From contig JAPTJF010000003.1 of the NCBI GenBank assembly GCA_029339195.1, positions 310,001 to 374,000 of the forward strand: a stretch of DNA of 64,000 bases, read 5' to 3'. Below, one piece after another: positions 10,621 through 21,181 of this stretch; the first letter of the stretch is position 1, and each line of letters starts with the position of its first letter. The DNA is from Micractinium sp. NFX-FRZ (Eukaryota > Chlorophyta > Trebouxiophyceae > Chlorellales > Chlorellaceae). A program made the position numbers and the translations under genes. Below the pieces are notes generated by a model, which was not told where the DNA came from, did not search any database, and saw nothing but the letters and a program-made list of their open reading frames with translations.

Positions 10621-11991
10621 ACGCGACGTCCGCGCTAACAAGGCAGCACAGGGTTGCCGGAGACGGCCCTGCAACAATGCGCCACAGGCTGCAGCGGATG
10701 GCTGCCAAGCTCTGGTGCCGCCGCACTTGGCCCGAGGCTGCCGCCTGCTCATGTGTTTGTGTGTGGACACAACGACACAACCCAACAGCGCCCGCTTAAC
10801 GGGCCAACAAGGCGCCCGCTGTGGCTGCACGGAGCCAGGCCGCTGGCCGGCGTTGCAGCCAAAGACGGTCCCTTTTGCAAGTGCTGCCATCGCCTCATGT
10901 ACCATCACGCCAGAGGCCAGGAGGGGGCCCGCCTGCTGCTGCTGCAACTTGCAGCGGGCCCACCCGTGGGGCTCCCCTCCATTCCTCCATCCTCCCTGCC
11001 CCAATTCCCCGTGCAAGAGCAAGCCGCCACTAAACAAGTGCCCACCCCCGCCCTAGTGCGCACCTCTTCCCATCCATTGAGCCAGTGCTAAGCAGACATC
11101 CCCTTCCCAGCGCCGTCAGTTTTCATTGAACGTTGCACCGAGGCACACACATATTCCCCCAAAACTCTGCCGCCGCCCCGTTTTGCCCCACCTCGTCACA
11201 ATTTTGAGTTCAAGTGTACACCCTGCCCCCCACTTAATACAGATTCCAAGTTCAACCCCGCCTCTCAGCATCACTCTGTAGCCTTCAAAATCACCCGCCC
11301 CCGCTGCGCCTCCCCCGTTCACCTGCTCACCCACCCACCCCCGCTGCGCGCCTCCCCAGTGCGCCTGCTCCCCCACGCACCGTCTCCCCCCTTGTACCTT
11401 ATGCTGGCAGCACTGCTCGGCTGCCAGAACCCGCTGCCGAGTCCCCAAGTTCCTGACACAGCCCCCACAGCTGCTGGCTGGGACCACAGCTCAGAAACTG
11501 TCTGCACGTTGCGCTTCTGATGCGGCTGCGTAAGTAAACCAGCACGTGTGCTCCTGAACAGGGCAGTGCAGCATGTGGTTGAGGAAGCGGTGGGAAACGC
11601 CAGCGAGGGTTGAGCAGGCTGGTTGACAGGCCCCGGCAGGTGCCGCCTCGCAACCGACGCGCGCCGCTCGAGGGCGTGCTGCCTTCGCCTTCAGTTGCGT
11701 CATCTACACAAGCATCTTGCAGCCAGTCATCAGAATGCCCTGCGCTGGCACGGCAAGCCGCTTCGGCAGGCTGGGCACGCTGGAGGGGGCGCGAGGCGCC
11801 CGGGCCAACCTGCGCCGGGTGGGCTGTGCAGCTTGTGCTCGAAGCCGCAATGCAATACAGCTATCCAATTTGCAGACCAAAGGGCGGCATTGCAGCCGAG
11901 CACGCTCATGGCACGGCGCAGTCACCAGCTTTCAAGGTGTCGTGGCTCTGCTCATCAGCACTCATTTCCGACTTTAACGACATCTCGAGGC
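10621..11991. other. Intergenic between the two EF-hand genes
   Basis: 3' UTR of copy 1 and promoter of copy 2. The start of the UTR holds another diverged copy of the last coding exon (ATGGCTGCCAAGCTCTGG near 10698; the exon has ATGGTGGCCAAGCTCTGG at 10578). I saw no TGTAA signal and no supported coding exon. Confidence 0.45.
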
Positions 11992-14776
11992 ATGCCATCG
12001 CTCTGTCACACCCTAGCAGCACGCCGCCTGTGCGCGGCGCCCTCATCAGCTGCAGCCCGCTCACCGGTGAGCCTGCCAGGCGCCTGGCCGGCCCGGACGC
12101 ATTGGCTGAGCCGAAACAGCCGTGTCGAGCACTACTGCGCCCCCGTGATGTGCAGGTGGTGCTAGCATCGGCGTCGCCGCCGGCGGGCGGCGGTGGGGGC
12201 GCCGGCGCCGGCCCCATCAAGCCCTACAACTTTAGCACCCGCCTGGAGCACATGGACACCGTGCTGCTGCACAAGCACCACGATTTAGACCTGGCAGAGA
12301 ACGAGCTGTGCACGTATTGCAGCCGGCTGATGCCAGAGGACGAGCCTGAGAAGTGCTGGCAGGTGTGGCGGGAGCGGCGTGGGACACGGCCGCCGTGCGG
12401 CGGAACTCGAGCCTGGGGACTTCTGACAGCAGCCCTAGGGCTTGGAGCCTTGGCTAGTTGGGCTCTCTGCCTTGCTGATAGTCACGCTGGCTGCTGTGCA
12501 TGATCCTGAGCCCTCCGCCCGGTGCACGCCCTCCTTCAGAGAGCCCAGCCTGCTCTTCTCCCGCCCTCCTTGTTGTTTACCAACCCAGCTCGCCCCCTCG
12601 TCTCCCGGAGCATTCAGCTCCCGTCTGCCCCGCCACCCGCAACCCACAAAGGCACCTCTCTACTGCCTTTTCCTTTGCAACAACCATCTCTGCAGGCCTA
12701 CTCGTTTCTGGAGCAGAAGCGGGAGAGCGCCAAGCAGGGGTGCGACCGGGGAGAGCGCAAGGTGGGCGGGCGCGTGCACTGGAGTGGAGGTTCCACTGGT
12801 GGTCGTGGTTGTGGGTGCTGATTCGGGCAGCAAGAGATCGCCAGTTTCACGTTGCTGATGCCAACTGTAGCCTCAGGCAGGAAGGCGGCGGCAGGAAGCG
12901 GTGGCATGGGCCGCGCAAGCGGCGTGCAGGCCGCTCACGGCTGGCTGAGCCGTCTGAAGCTTTCCGGACGGACAGGCCGCTGCCTGGCCCCCTGTTCTGG
13001 AGCATGTGTCTCTTTCAGGAATCTCATTCAGAGATTCGAACAGCTGTGACGGCTGGACCAGGCTGGGCGCTGCCTGGCCACCCGCCGTGCCTCCCCACGC
13101 CGTGCTGCCGCCCATTGCGCCCCACCTCCCTCTGTGCTTCCCCTCCTCATTGTTTCTTTCTTCAGGACTGCGAGGAGCTGGACCGACTCAACGACATCAC
13201 ACACCAGCTGCTGGCAACCGGCAGCGTGAGCGGGAGCGGGGGGCGGCGGCGTGTGGGGCGGGTGGGGCTGAGGGCCAAGGGCTGAGGGCTGAGGGCGGGG
13301 CGCGTGCGGGGCTTTCTTGCTTAGTCATTATACCCTGCGTGCACATGCTCACGGCCGTACAGTGCCCCTCCCAGAATACCCTTGGTTGTTTCACTTGTGC
13401 CCCTCTTTATTGACTGCAATGCAGATGGACGACCTGGTGGCGACCTTCTCCACGCTGGCGCGGGTGGAGGAGATGCGCGCTGCCCGGGTTGCCAAGCAGG
13501 CGCAGCAGGCCGCGTCACCGCCAGCGCAGCAGCCGGCAGCGGAGCCGGACCGCATACGCGATCTGTTTGTGCGCATGGACGCAAACGGGGACGGGCGGTG
13601 AGTGGGAAAGCAGTGGTGTCAGGGGGCGGGAGGCAGCTGTGCTGTGCCTGCCCTGCCTCTATTAACCCCGATCGGCTTGCTCCCTCTGTCCCCGGCGTGG
13701 CCGTCGACCCACTGCCCTGCCATCTGCCTGCCTGCCCGCCCGCCCTTGCGTGGCTTATCTCGCTTCCCCCGAGCTCAGCGTGCGTCGTGCTGTGCCTGCT
13801 TTGGTCTCTGGCCTGCCTGCAGGCTGTCTGTGGCCGAGTTCCGGCAGGGGATGGACTTCCTGGGAGAGCACCTGGATGGGTCTACGGTGAGATTGATACA
13901 GCAGTTGTCACGGGTTTCATTTCATGCGTTACAGTTTGGTGGGGGCGAGAGGTGGGCGGGGTGGGGATGGGCTGCTTGGGGGACATGCGGGTGGGACCAC
14001 GGTGAGAGGGCAGGTGGCGCTCGCCATGGACGTGCCAAGCATGCCCCACTGACCCTTCCTTTCCGACACGCCCGTTCTGCCAGGTGGCGCTCGTCATGGA
14101 TGCCATGGATGTGCACGGCTTCCTGTCCGAGCAGCAGTTCCGCGACATTGTGGAGGCGGAGAGCATCGTGAGCCACAGCCAAGTCGTGGGTGAGTGGCGC
14201 TGGGCTGGGCTGTGCTATGCTGTGCTATGCTGTGCTGCGCTGGGCAACGTGCCTGTTGTGCTGCATTTTGGGGGCAGCACCCACAGCCAGGTCGTGCGTG
14301 AGTGGCGCTGGGCTGTGCTGGGCGACGTGTCGTGCTGCGCTGCGACTGTGCTGGGCGACGTGTCGTCTGCGCTGCGACTGTGCTGGGCAACGTTCCGTGC
14401 TGTGCTGCGCTGGGCGGCAGCATGGTGAGCCACAGCCAGGTTGTGGTGAGCTGGCACGCGGCGTTGGCAAGGATGGGCGGTGCGCTGATGTGGGTTGCGA
14501 TGCACTGGCCAGCCTGTTCCATACAACTGGCGTGTGCACCTTTTTTCCTTCCCCCAACGAGCATCCCTCTCAACTCGTCGTGTTTCCCCCACTGTGTTCC
14601 CCACGTTCACGCCCCCCCTATCCCGCACTGTACAGAGCTTTCAATCGGTGCCTCCCTGCCTGCCTGCCTCCCTGCCTCCCTCCCGGGTGTGTGCAGAGAT
14701 TTACCGGCACCACAAGCACGACAGCCCCTCCTGGTGGGGGGCCCGCCCCACCTTCAAGGGCAGCCTGCTCTCGTGA
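11992..14776 (+). CDS. EF-hand protein with organelle-like presequence, copy 2
   Basis: An eight-exon, phase-consistent model gives 276 aa, the same length as its neighbour at 7043. Exons: 11992-12066, 12156-12362, 12696-12761, 13166-13225, 13425-13597, 13823-13886, 14084-14189, 14697-14776. The 25-residue first exon is again Arg/Ala/Ser-rich and acid-free. Paralogous landmarks are HDLDLAENELCTYCS, AYSFLEQKRE, MDDLVATFSTLARVEEMRAA, the canonical EF loop DANGDGRLSVAE and the degenerate DVHGFLSEQQF. The C-terminus (WWGARPTFKGSLLS) is longer than in copy 1. Compared with copy 1 there is an extra intron at 12762-13165. The last intron starts after VSHSQVV instead of before VS. The start codon was chosen because its exon ends in a phase-0 GTGAGC donor matching the GTGCAG acceptor at 12155. 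Confidence 0.68.
14162..14462 (+). repeat. Three copies of an exon end plus splice donor
   Basis: The exon ends CACAGCCAAGTCGTGG followed by GTGAGTGGCGCTGGGCTG (donor 14190). Copies with similar exon end and donor lie in the intron, with donors near 14298 and 14446. The intervening sequence is rich in TGTGC pentamers. Confidence 0.8.
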
Positions 14777-15574
14777 CCAACAAGGGCACGTTGCGCTGGC
14801 TGTGGCCGCTCACCGCCCACCCCAGCGCCCAGCCATCCGCCATGCCGCTGAGCGAGAAGAGAAGCGCTAGCGAGAACTTGAGAGCATGTACCCTGACAGG
14901 GGCCTGAGATGCAGGCATCGTAACTGTGCCCCTGCCATGCTTCCTGCCGACACTACACAGCAAGAGCCACATACAGCCGGCCACCCATGTATCCCAACAC
15001 CCAGGGCTCACTCCCCAGCTTGCTGGCTGGCTGTACGTTTTGCCCCCAGCACCACACCTTTTCTTGTTCCTTTCATCCTCCTGTCCCAGCTCAGCACATG
15101 GGCCTTGCAACAGCACACAGCCCCCAATTTTGAGTCCCTGATTTTGAGCCCCGATTTTGAGCCCCGCCCTGCCCGAGTGGCAGCGCAGTGCACAGCCTCA
15201 CCTCCCAATTTTGAGCCCCTCCGCCCAACTGGCACCCTCAATTTTCTCTTTCATTGCCTGGCGCAGGTTTTTCGCCCCCTGTTTCCATGCCCCACCCATG
15301 CCTCCTGCGCTCGTCTGATGCATGCCGAATCACACACACAGCGCCGTTGCGCCGATGCACCCTTCCCCCTCTCTTCTTTGGTTTATAGAACCCTGCATTG
15401 CATGTGATAGCACCACCTTGTAACATTGCGCACACGCCTTCCCCCCGAAGCAGGTCTCGGCTGGGTGAGGTGGTGCCAGCACACGGCGGCGGCGGCAGCA
15501 GGCGGCAGCCAATGGCGGCAGCTGCCTATGCACAGGGTGCTGTGTGCCACTGCTTCTCGACGCCTCTGACCGCC
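14777..15574. other. Intergenic: 3' UTR of EF-hand copy 2 and exonuclease promoter
   Basis: A TGTAA motif occurs at about 15418-15422, 640 bases after the EF-hand stop. Several near-identical TTTTGAGCCCC segments lie between 15120 and 15230. No exon is supported, apart from an alternative in-frame exonuclease ATG at 15512. Confidence 0.4.
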
Positions 15575-17820
15575 ATGGAGGAGGCTTGCACGGCGGATGG
15601 CCTGGCAGAGGCTCTGGCAGCGAGGGACGCCTCCTCCTTCGTTGCTGCTATTGGCGATAGCCTGCGCGCCAACCCGGGCTCCTTCCCCAAACTGAGGGCA
15701 CGTCTTCAGAGTCTGCTGGCAGAGGTAGGCGGCGCTGCCCGAAAGCCAAATGAGCGCCGAGCTCCCCACCAGGCTGCCGGCCTCTCACTGGCTCCCTCAC
15801 TCCCCTCACCGCTGCAGTGTCACGTCAGACGCGATCTCGACGACTTTGTGCTCACGATAATAGAGGCAAGGGCGCCACTGCTGCTGGCTGCCCAGCCTCC
15901 GCCCTCCCGCCCGCGCAGCCGCCACCGCTGAGCTGCCTTGCTGCGCCACTGTTGGGAGAGCTGCCGCTGCACCTGCACTCTACCGCCGACTCCAGCAATA
16001 TAAGATTTTCCTGAGTTGTGGTGAACCGGGCCACACAGCTTGACGGGGCATGCACCCGCCTGCTGCTGGCTCCTGCAGGCTGCACTTGATTCTTCCGACG
16101 TCTCGCCAGCGCTGGCCCACCTGATTCTGGACACACTGGCCGACTTGGATGCAGCAGAGCAAAAGCAGCGGCAGCAGGAGGGGCAGCAGGTGCAGGATGG
16201 GGATGAGACGGCAGCAAGTGTCGGCGGCGCGGCGGCGCACGCGGCCAGCGTGCTCCTGCGCTGCTGCCGGCAGCAGCCGCGGCTGGCGGTCAAAGTCGCG
16301 CAAGCCTTCCGGCTGCACGCGTCCCAGCTGTCGCCCGGCCAGCAGGCGGAGCTGCTGGACGCCATGTCAGCGCTGCTGGACGCCAATGTCACGTCAGCAT
16401 GCGGCGTCGCCCTGCTGCTGCACTTTGCCTCCCTGCGCCCCCACTTCCATCTAGAGGCGATTCTGGAGGACCTCGTACTGTCCAGCCAGGACCCAGTGGC
16501 CATGCGATTCGTGAAGGAGCTGGGCAGCTGCGACATGCAGGTACGGCGTTTGGTACTGCATGCTGTGCCGTGCTGTGCTGCGCTGTTTACAGCTGGGCAG
16601 CCGCGAGGTGCAGGCAGGGTTGAAGTCAGTGTTTGTGAAACGCCGTTTTGTGTCGTACCTTGTGGGCCATGCTGTGTGTGCTGTGCTGCGTGCATGCGGC
16701 CATTGTGCTGCGTGCATGCGGCCATAAGAGCATCCCGCTTGGCTGGTGTGCTTCAGGGCAGCATGCACGTGAGCCAGGCCACGTCTCAACTTGTGTGTCA
16801 AAGAGCCTAGAAAGCCTCTGTGCACTCCCCCCGCCCATGCCTCTGCCCAGCCTGTCCCTGCTCCCCTCACCAGCCATCTGGCCCAGCTGCCCGCCCACAC
16901 CCCATCACATGCGCCACCCCTCCCTTTCCACCCTGCAGGTGCAGTACGTGCAGTTCTGCCTGCAGTACGGCCAGCTGCGCTCCGCCAACGGCGCCGTCAA
17001 GCAGTTTGGCCTGCAGCAGCAGTTCCCTGACGTGGAGCGCCTGCACAAGGCGAAGCAGCTGGAGAAGATGATGTCGAAGGGGCTGTGGGGGGTGAGTGTG
17101 CGTCTGCTTAGGGGCTGTTGTTCTGACTCTGTGCCTCCTGTGCGTCTGCTTGGGGGCTGTTCTCCTGATTCTGTGCCTCATGTGCAGTGTGCTTGTCCAA
17201 CTGTTGTTACTCACGAGGCTGGTGGGGTTGTGGCAAGCAGTGGGAACAGTTGATGTTCAAGGGGCTGTGGGGGTGAGTGTTTGCGGTGCCGTTGCGCCAA
17301 ATCGCCCACCACTCCCACCCCCTGTGCCGCCCGCCTCGGCGCCCCATGCACTGCTCAACCACCGTTGGCACCGCTCAGCCGGCGTGCGCAATCCACCCAC
17401 AGCCATCTGCACCTGCGCCCTGCCATTGACACGGCCCCACCCCCTGCTTCCCAACCGACCTGCTTTCCTCCCCCCTTGCTTAACCTATGCCAGGTGGCGG
17501 GGCAATACGTCGGCTCCGACCCCCAGCTGCAGCGCACGCTGCTGGAGGGCATGATCATCGCTGGGGAGCTGAGCCTGGCGCAGCAGCACCAGCAGCTGTT
17601 TGGGATGGAGGGAGAGTTTGAGATCCACCCCGACAGGCTGGCAGCCGAGCGGGAGGCGCGGCGGCAGCGCTTCCTGGCCTCCCCGCTGCCGCCCGAGGCG
17701 GTGCATTTCGTGGACAGCGGGGCGGGGGTGGCGGCACTGGGGCGGGCGCTGGGGGCGCTGCTGCGGACGCCACACCGCCACGGCGCGGCGCACACCCCGG
17801 TGGGCGAGGGCGGGGAGGGT

Positions 17821-17856
<36 letters not shown>

Positions 17857-19962
17857 GCGGCCGACCGTGATGCGGAGCTGCTGCCTGTGCTTGGGATTGA
17901 CCTGGAGTGGCAGCCAGACAGCGAGAACAGCTCCCCACCCAGCCTGCTGCAGATCAGCACAGGTGGGCCGGGGGAGGGGAGGGCAGGGTGGGGCGGGGTA
18001 TTTTACATTTTGGAGTATCTCATAAAGAAAGAAAAAATCTTGCATCAACCGGGGCGGGAGGGATGCAAATGGGTGCCGCACTCTCCTCCTCAAACTTCGT
18101 GCATCGAAAGGAGGGCCCGCTGGGCTGGGGTGGCATCACAGGCTGTGTGCAAGCGCACTGCCCTGCCCCGCGCCCGCCTCCGCCCACCCCGCCGGCCCGC
18201 CTGCCCCTCTGTGCCCGTCCACCCGCCTCCCTGCCTGCCCCTGCAGACAGCCAGGTGTGGGTGGTCGACCTGCTGGCGCTGACGGGGCAGGCTGACGAGG
18301 CGGCGCTGACGTCAGCGCTGGGCCCTGTGCTGGCCTCCGACTCTGTCTACAAGCTCGGGTGGGTGGCCCTGCTGCCCCCGCCCCGCCCTGCCCTGCAAGG
18401 GTAGCCCATGAGCATGAGCAACTGCATGCCCGGGGTGTGGGCTTCCAGCTGTATGCAAGGTGTATTGGGGTGCTGGTATACCATGCTTGTTGCCCATGCT
18501 CGTCCATGCTGCCTGTCCACCACATGCGCTGCAGGTGTGGGGTGTCCAGCGACTGCAAGAAGCTGGCGGGGCACCACCCCGGCGCCTTCAGCCTCGTCCG
18601 CGGCTGCCTGGACCTGAGCACCGTCTGGCGCTCGCACTGCATCGAGCAGAGTGAGTGCCGGGGGGGGAGAGGGGCGGTTGGCGACGCCAGGGCTCGCTTT
18701 GGGGTGCTACCCAGAGCGATGTGCAGATGATTGGTTGGGACATGGGTTGCCTGCGCAGCTTTAACACCGTTGCAGCCTCTGCCACCTGCCCAGGCTTGCG
18801 CTCTCGCTGGCACCGCTGCCACCTGCAGTCACATCTCGCATAGGCAATGCCGGGCGCACAGCACTAGCCCTCCTCTCTCGCGACCTGTGTCACCCCATGC
18901 ACCTCCGCTCCCTGCGCCTCCACCCTGCAGCGGGCAAGCGGTCGACAGCGGGGTACAAGAAGCGTGCCGGGGAGATTTCTCTCTCTCTCCTAGCACAGTC
19001 CATCCTGGGGAAACCTCTGGACAAGAGCTGCCAGGTGTCGGACTGGGGGCGCCGCCCGCTGAGCGAGCAGCAGCTGGCGTATGCAGCGCTGGACGCGCAC
19101 GCCGCCGTCCTCATCTTCAGAGGTGTGCCACAGGGCTGGGCGGCTGCCTGACTGCCACTTGTTGCTGACTGCTGGGCTTTGCTGGCTGGCTGGCTGGATG
19201 CCAGCGTGTGCACAGCTCTGGGTGGCTACTTTGGCCGCTCTCTGTGCGGCTGCAACCTGTGCTGTGCTGTGCGTCGTGCTGCTGTGCTCTGCCGGCGACG
19301 GCTGCCCTCCTGGCACCCCCATCCTCTTCCCACGCTGTGCTCATGCATGCTTTGCTGGCACCTGGCTGCTGTCCTGTGCAGGCATGGGACAGGCGCATCA
19401 CCCGTTCCGCACGCGGCAGGGCCTGGCGCACCATGTGTTCACTTATGACGCGCGGCACGGGGTGGCCGCTCGGCAAGCAGGCGGAGGCGGCGGCGGTAAT
19501 GGCAGCAACGGCGGCGGTGGCCACGGCGGCGGCAATGGCGGCGGGCACAGCAGCGGCAGTGGTGTCAGCGGACGTGACGGTGGCACCACGAACGGCAGCA
19601 GCAGCGGTCACCCGGGCAAGAGAGTCCGCGAGGGGTATGGAAGCAATGGCAGCGGTACCGACGTGCAAGGGGGCGGCACCCACCTGGCGCCTGGCAGCAC
19701 AGCAGCAGCAGCAGCAGCAGCATTCCCCCGCCTCCGGCCACTGGGCAGCGCCGGCGGCATCGCCGCCCGGCGGCGGCCACGGCCAGGCTGGGGTTTGCTT
19801 CTCCATGGGAGCAGATGGTCGGGCCGGGTGCCGCCCAGCGGGCAGCCCTGCGCCGGACGGGTGGCGGCGCTGCGGCTGGTGCCGCCGCTGCTGCGCCTGC
19901 TGGCTCCGTGCTGCCGGCGTGCGGGCCCCGCCCATCTGGCACGTGTAACATGCCTTTTGTGA
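15575..19962 (+). CDS. MUT7/EXD3-like 3'-5' exonuclease (DEDDy family)
   Basis: Nine exons with matching phases give about 760 aa: 15575-15724, 15818-15865, 16079-16540, 16939-17091, 17494-17962, 18247-18358, 18535-18650, 18931-19122, 19382-19962. The N-terminal ~330 residues are helical. The DnaQ-like 3'-5' exonuclease domain follows, with GIDLEWQP (motif I, D and E), KLGCGVSSDCKKLAG (motif II Asp) and QLAYAALDAHA (motif III, Tyr and Asp). This is the complete DEDDy set for two-metal-ion exonucleolysis, as in mut-7/EXD3/WRN-type nucleases. A poly-Ala run sits just before the domain (17819-17870), and the C-terminus is a Gly/Asn/Ser-rich tail. Intron 2 is GC-AG (donor at 15866). ATG 15575 has the better context (CGCC before ATG, G after); ATG 15512 is an in-frame alternative. 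In animals MUT-7 acts in small-RNA pathways; the substrate here is unknown. Confidence 0.8.
16512..16614 (+). repeat. Duplicated exon end in exonuclease intron 3
   Basis: The exon end AGCTGGGCAGCTGCGACATG (donor at 16541) recurs at 16591 as AGCTGGGCAGCCGCGAGGTG, followed by CAG|GCAGGG. The copied donor position therefore carries GC instead of GT. Confidence 0.7.
17072..17280 (+). repeat. Duplicated exon end plus donor in exonuclease intron 4
   Basis: AAGGGGCTGTGGGG with a GTGAGTGT donor at 17092 is repeated about 181 bp downstream (donor near 17273). A second repeat, CGTCTGCTTGGGGGCTGTT, occurs twice between them (17100 and 17147). Confidence 0.75.
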
Positions 19963-20160
19963 CGTCAAGAAAGTGTTGCACAAGTCAGAGCAATGAGGGG
20001 TGCATGGGCACCCCAGGAGGGACCCCACTCCCTCGGGTAGCCTAGGTGCCGGGGATGGGTCGTACTGCCGCCCATCCAGGCCCGGCCGGCTGTACATCCA
20101 GGTAGGCCAAGCCGAGGCGCCCATCGGCCTCTCTGACACATTGCATTTCGACTAGACACC

Positions 20161-21150
20161 ATGCAGGTGCGTTGCGTCACGTGTGCAGGGCCTGGGGGTG
20201 GCCGGCACTCGCGCATTTCGGGGCTCACCCATTCCCCGCTTGCACTGCAGGCTGCGTCGAGCGTGCGTCAGTTTGTGTCCGCGCCCAAGAGCGCGTCCAC
20301 CAAGCCCCGCCGGGGGCGGCTGGTAAGCCCAGCATGTCGATCGCGGGGCGTGCTTCTAGAGCTGGCCCGGCGCGCCACGCATGGGGCGCCCGCACGCCGG
20401 CAGTTGGGTCCTGAGCACCAGTCGTGACTCAAGAGGCGCGCAAGCATATGGGCGCCGCTGCCCGTGGGCAGGTAGACCTTACCGCCGCCCGCCGCCGCCG
20501 CCCGCCCGTGCAGGTGACGCGCGCGGACGCCAAGGACATCATTTTCGACAATGAGTCCCGCCGGAAGATGCAGGTCGGCATTAACAAGGTGGCCGACGCT
20601 GTGGGCGTCACCCTGGGCCCCCGTGGTGAGTGGCGGGTGCTGGGTGCTGCCGGGAGGAGGGCCGGTTTGGGGCGCTGTTTTCCGGAACCGGCGGCGCGGC
20701 TGTTGGGACGGTGCTGGCATATGCCGGCCGTCAGGAGCTGCCACCGTCTGGCGCTCCTCGTTTCATGTATCAGTAGTAGCAATATGTCCTCAGCTGAACA
20801 CTTTAGCAGGGCCAGCGGCTCTCAAGCACCAAGTTTGCAGCTCTGGCCAGCCGGCAGCGTACACACAGAGGAGCGCTGCACGAGCCTCCATGACACTCCC
20901 GGCTTCCTGGCTGCGCACGTTTGTTCATGGGCAGGAAACTGGCTGCGCACGTTTGTTCGGCCTGTTCAAACTCCTCTTGTATTGTGTGTGTGCAGGGCGC
21001 AACGTGGTGCTGGAGCAGGCCTATGGCGTGCCCCAGGTGATCAACGATGGCGTGTCCATCGCTCGCGCCATCGAGTTGGAGGACGCGGCGGAGAACGCGG
21101 GTGCTCAGCTGATCAAGGAGGTGGCGGGGCGCACCAACGACGCCGCCGGC

Positions 21151-21181
<31 letters not shown>

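Noticed and set aside
11610..12503. Long N-terminal extension of EF-hand copy 2
   Set aside because: The frame is open but has no counterpart in copy 1. An exon 11992-12066 joined to 12156 gives a better start and equal protein lengths.
13025..13060. GATTCGAAC resembling a tRNA B box
   Set aside because: No matching A box, acceptor stem or anticodon stem at the right spacing. No tRNA or rRNA gene was found in the window.
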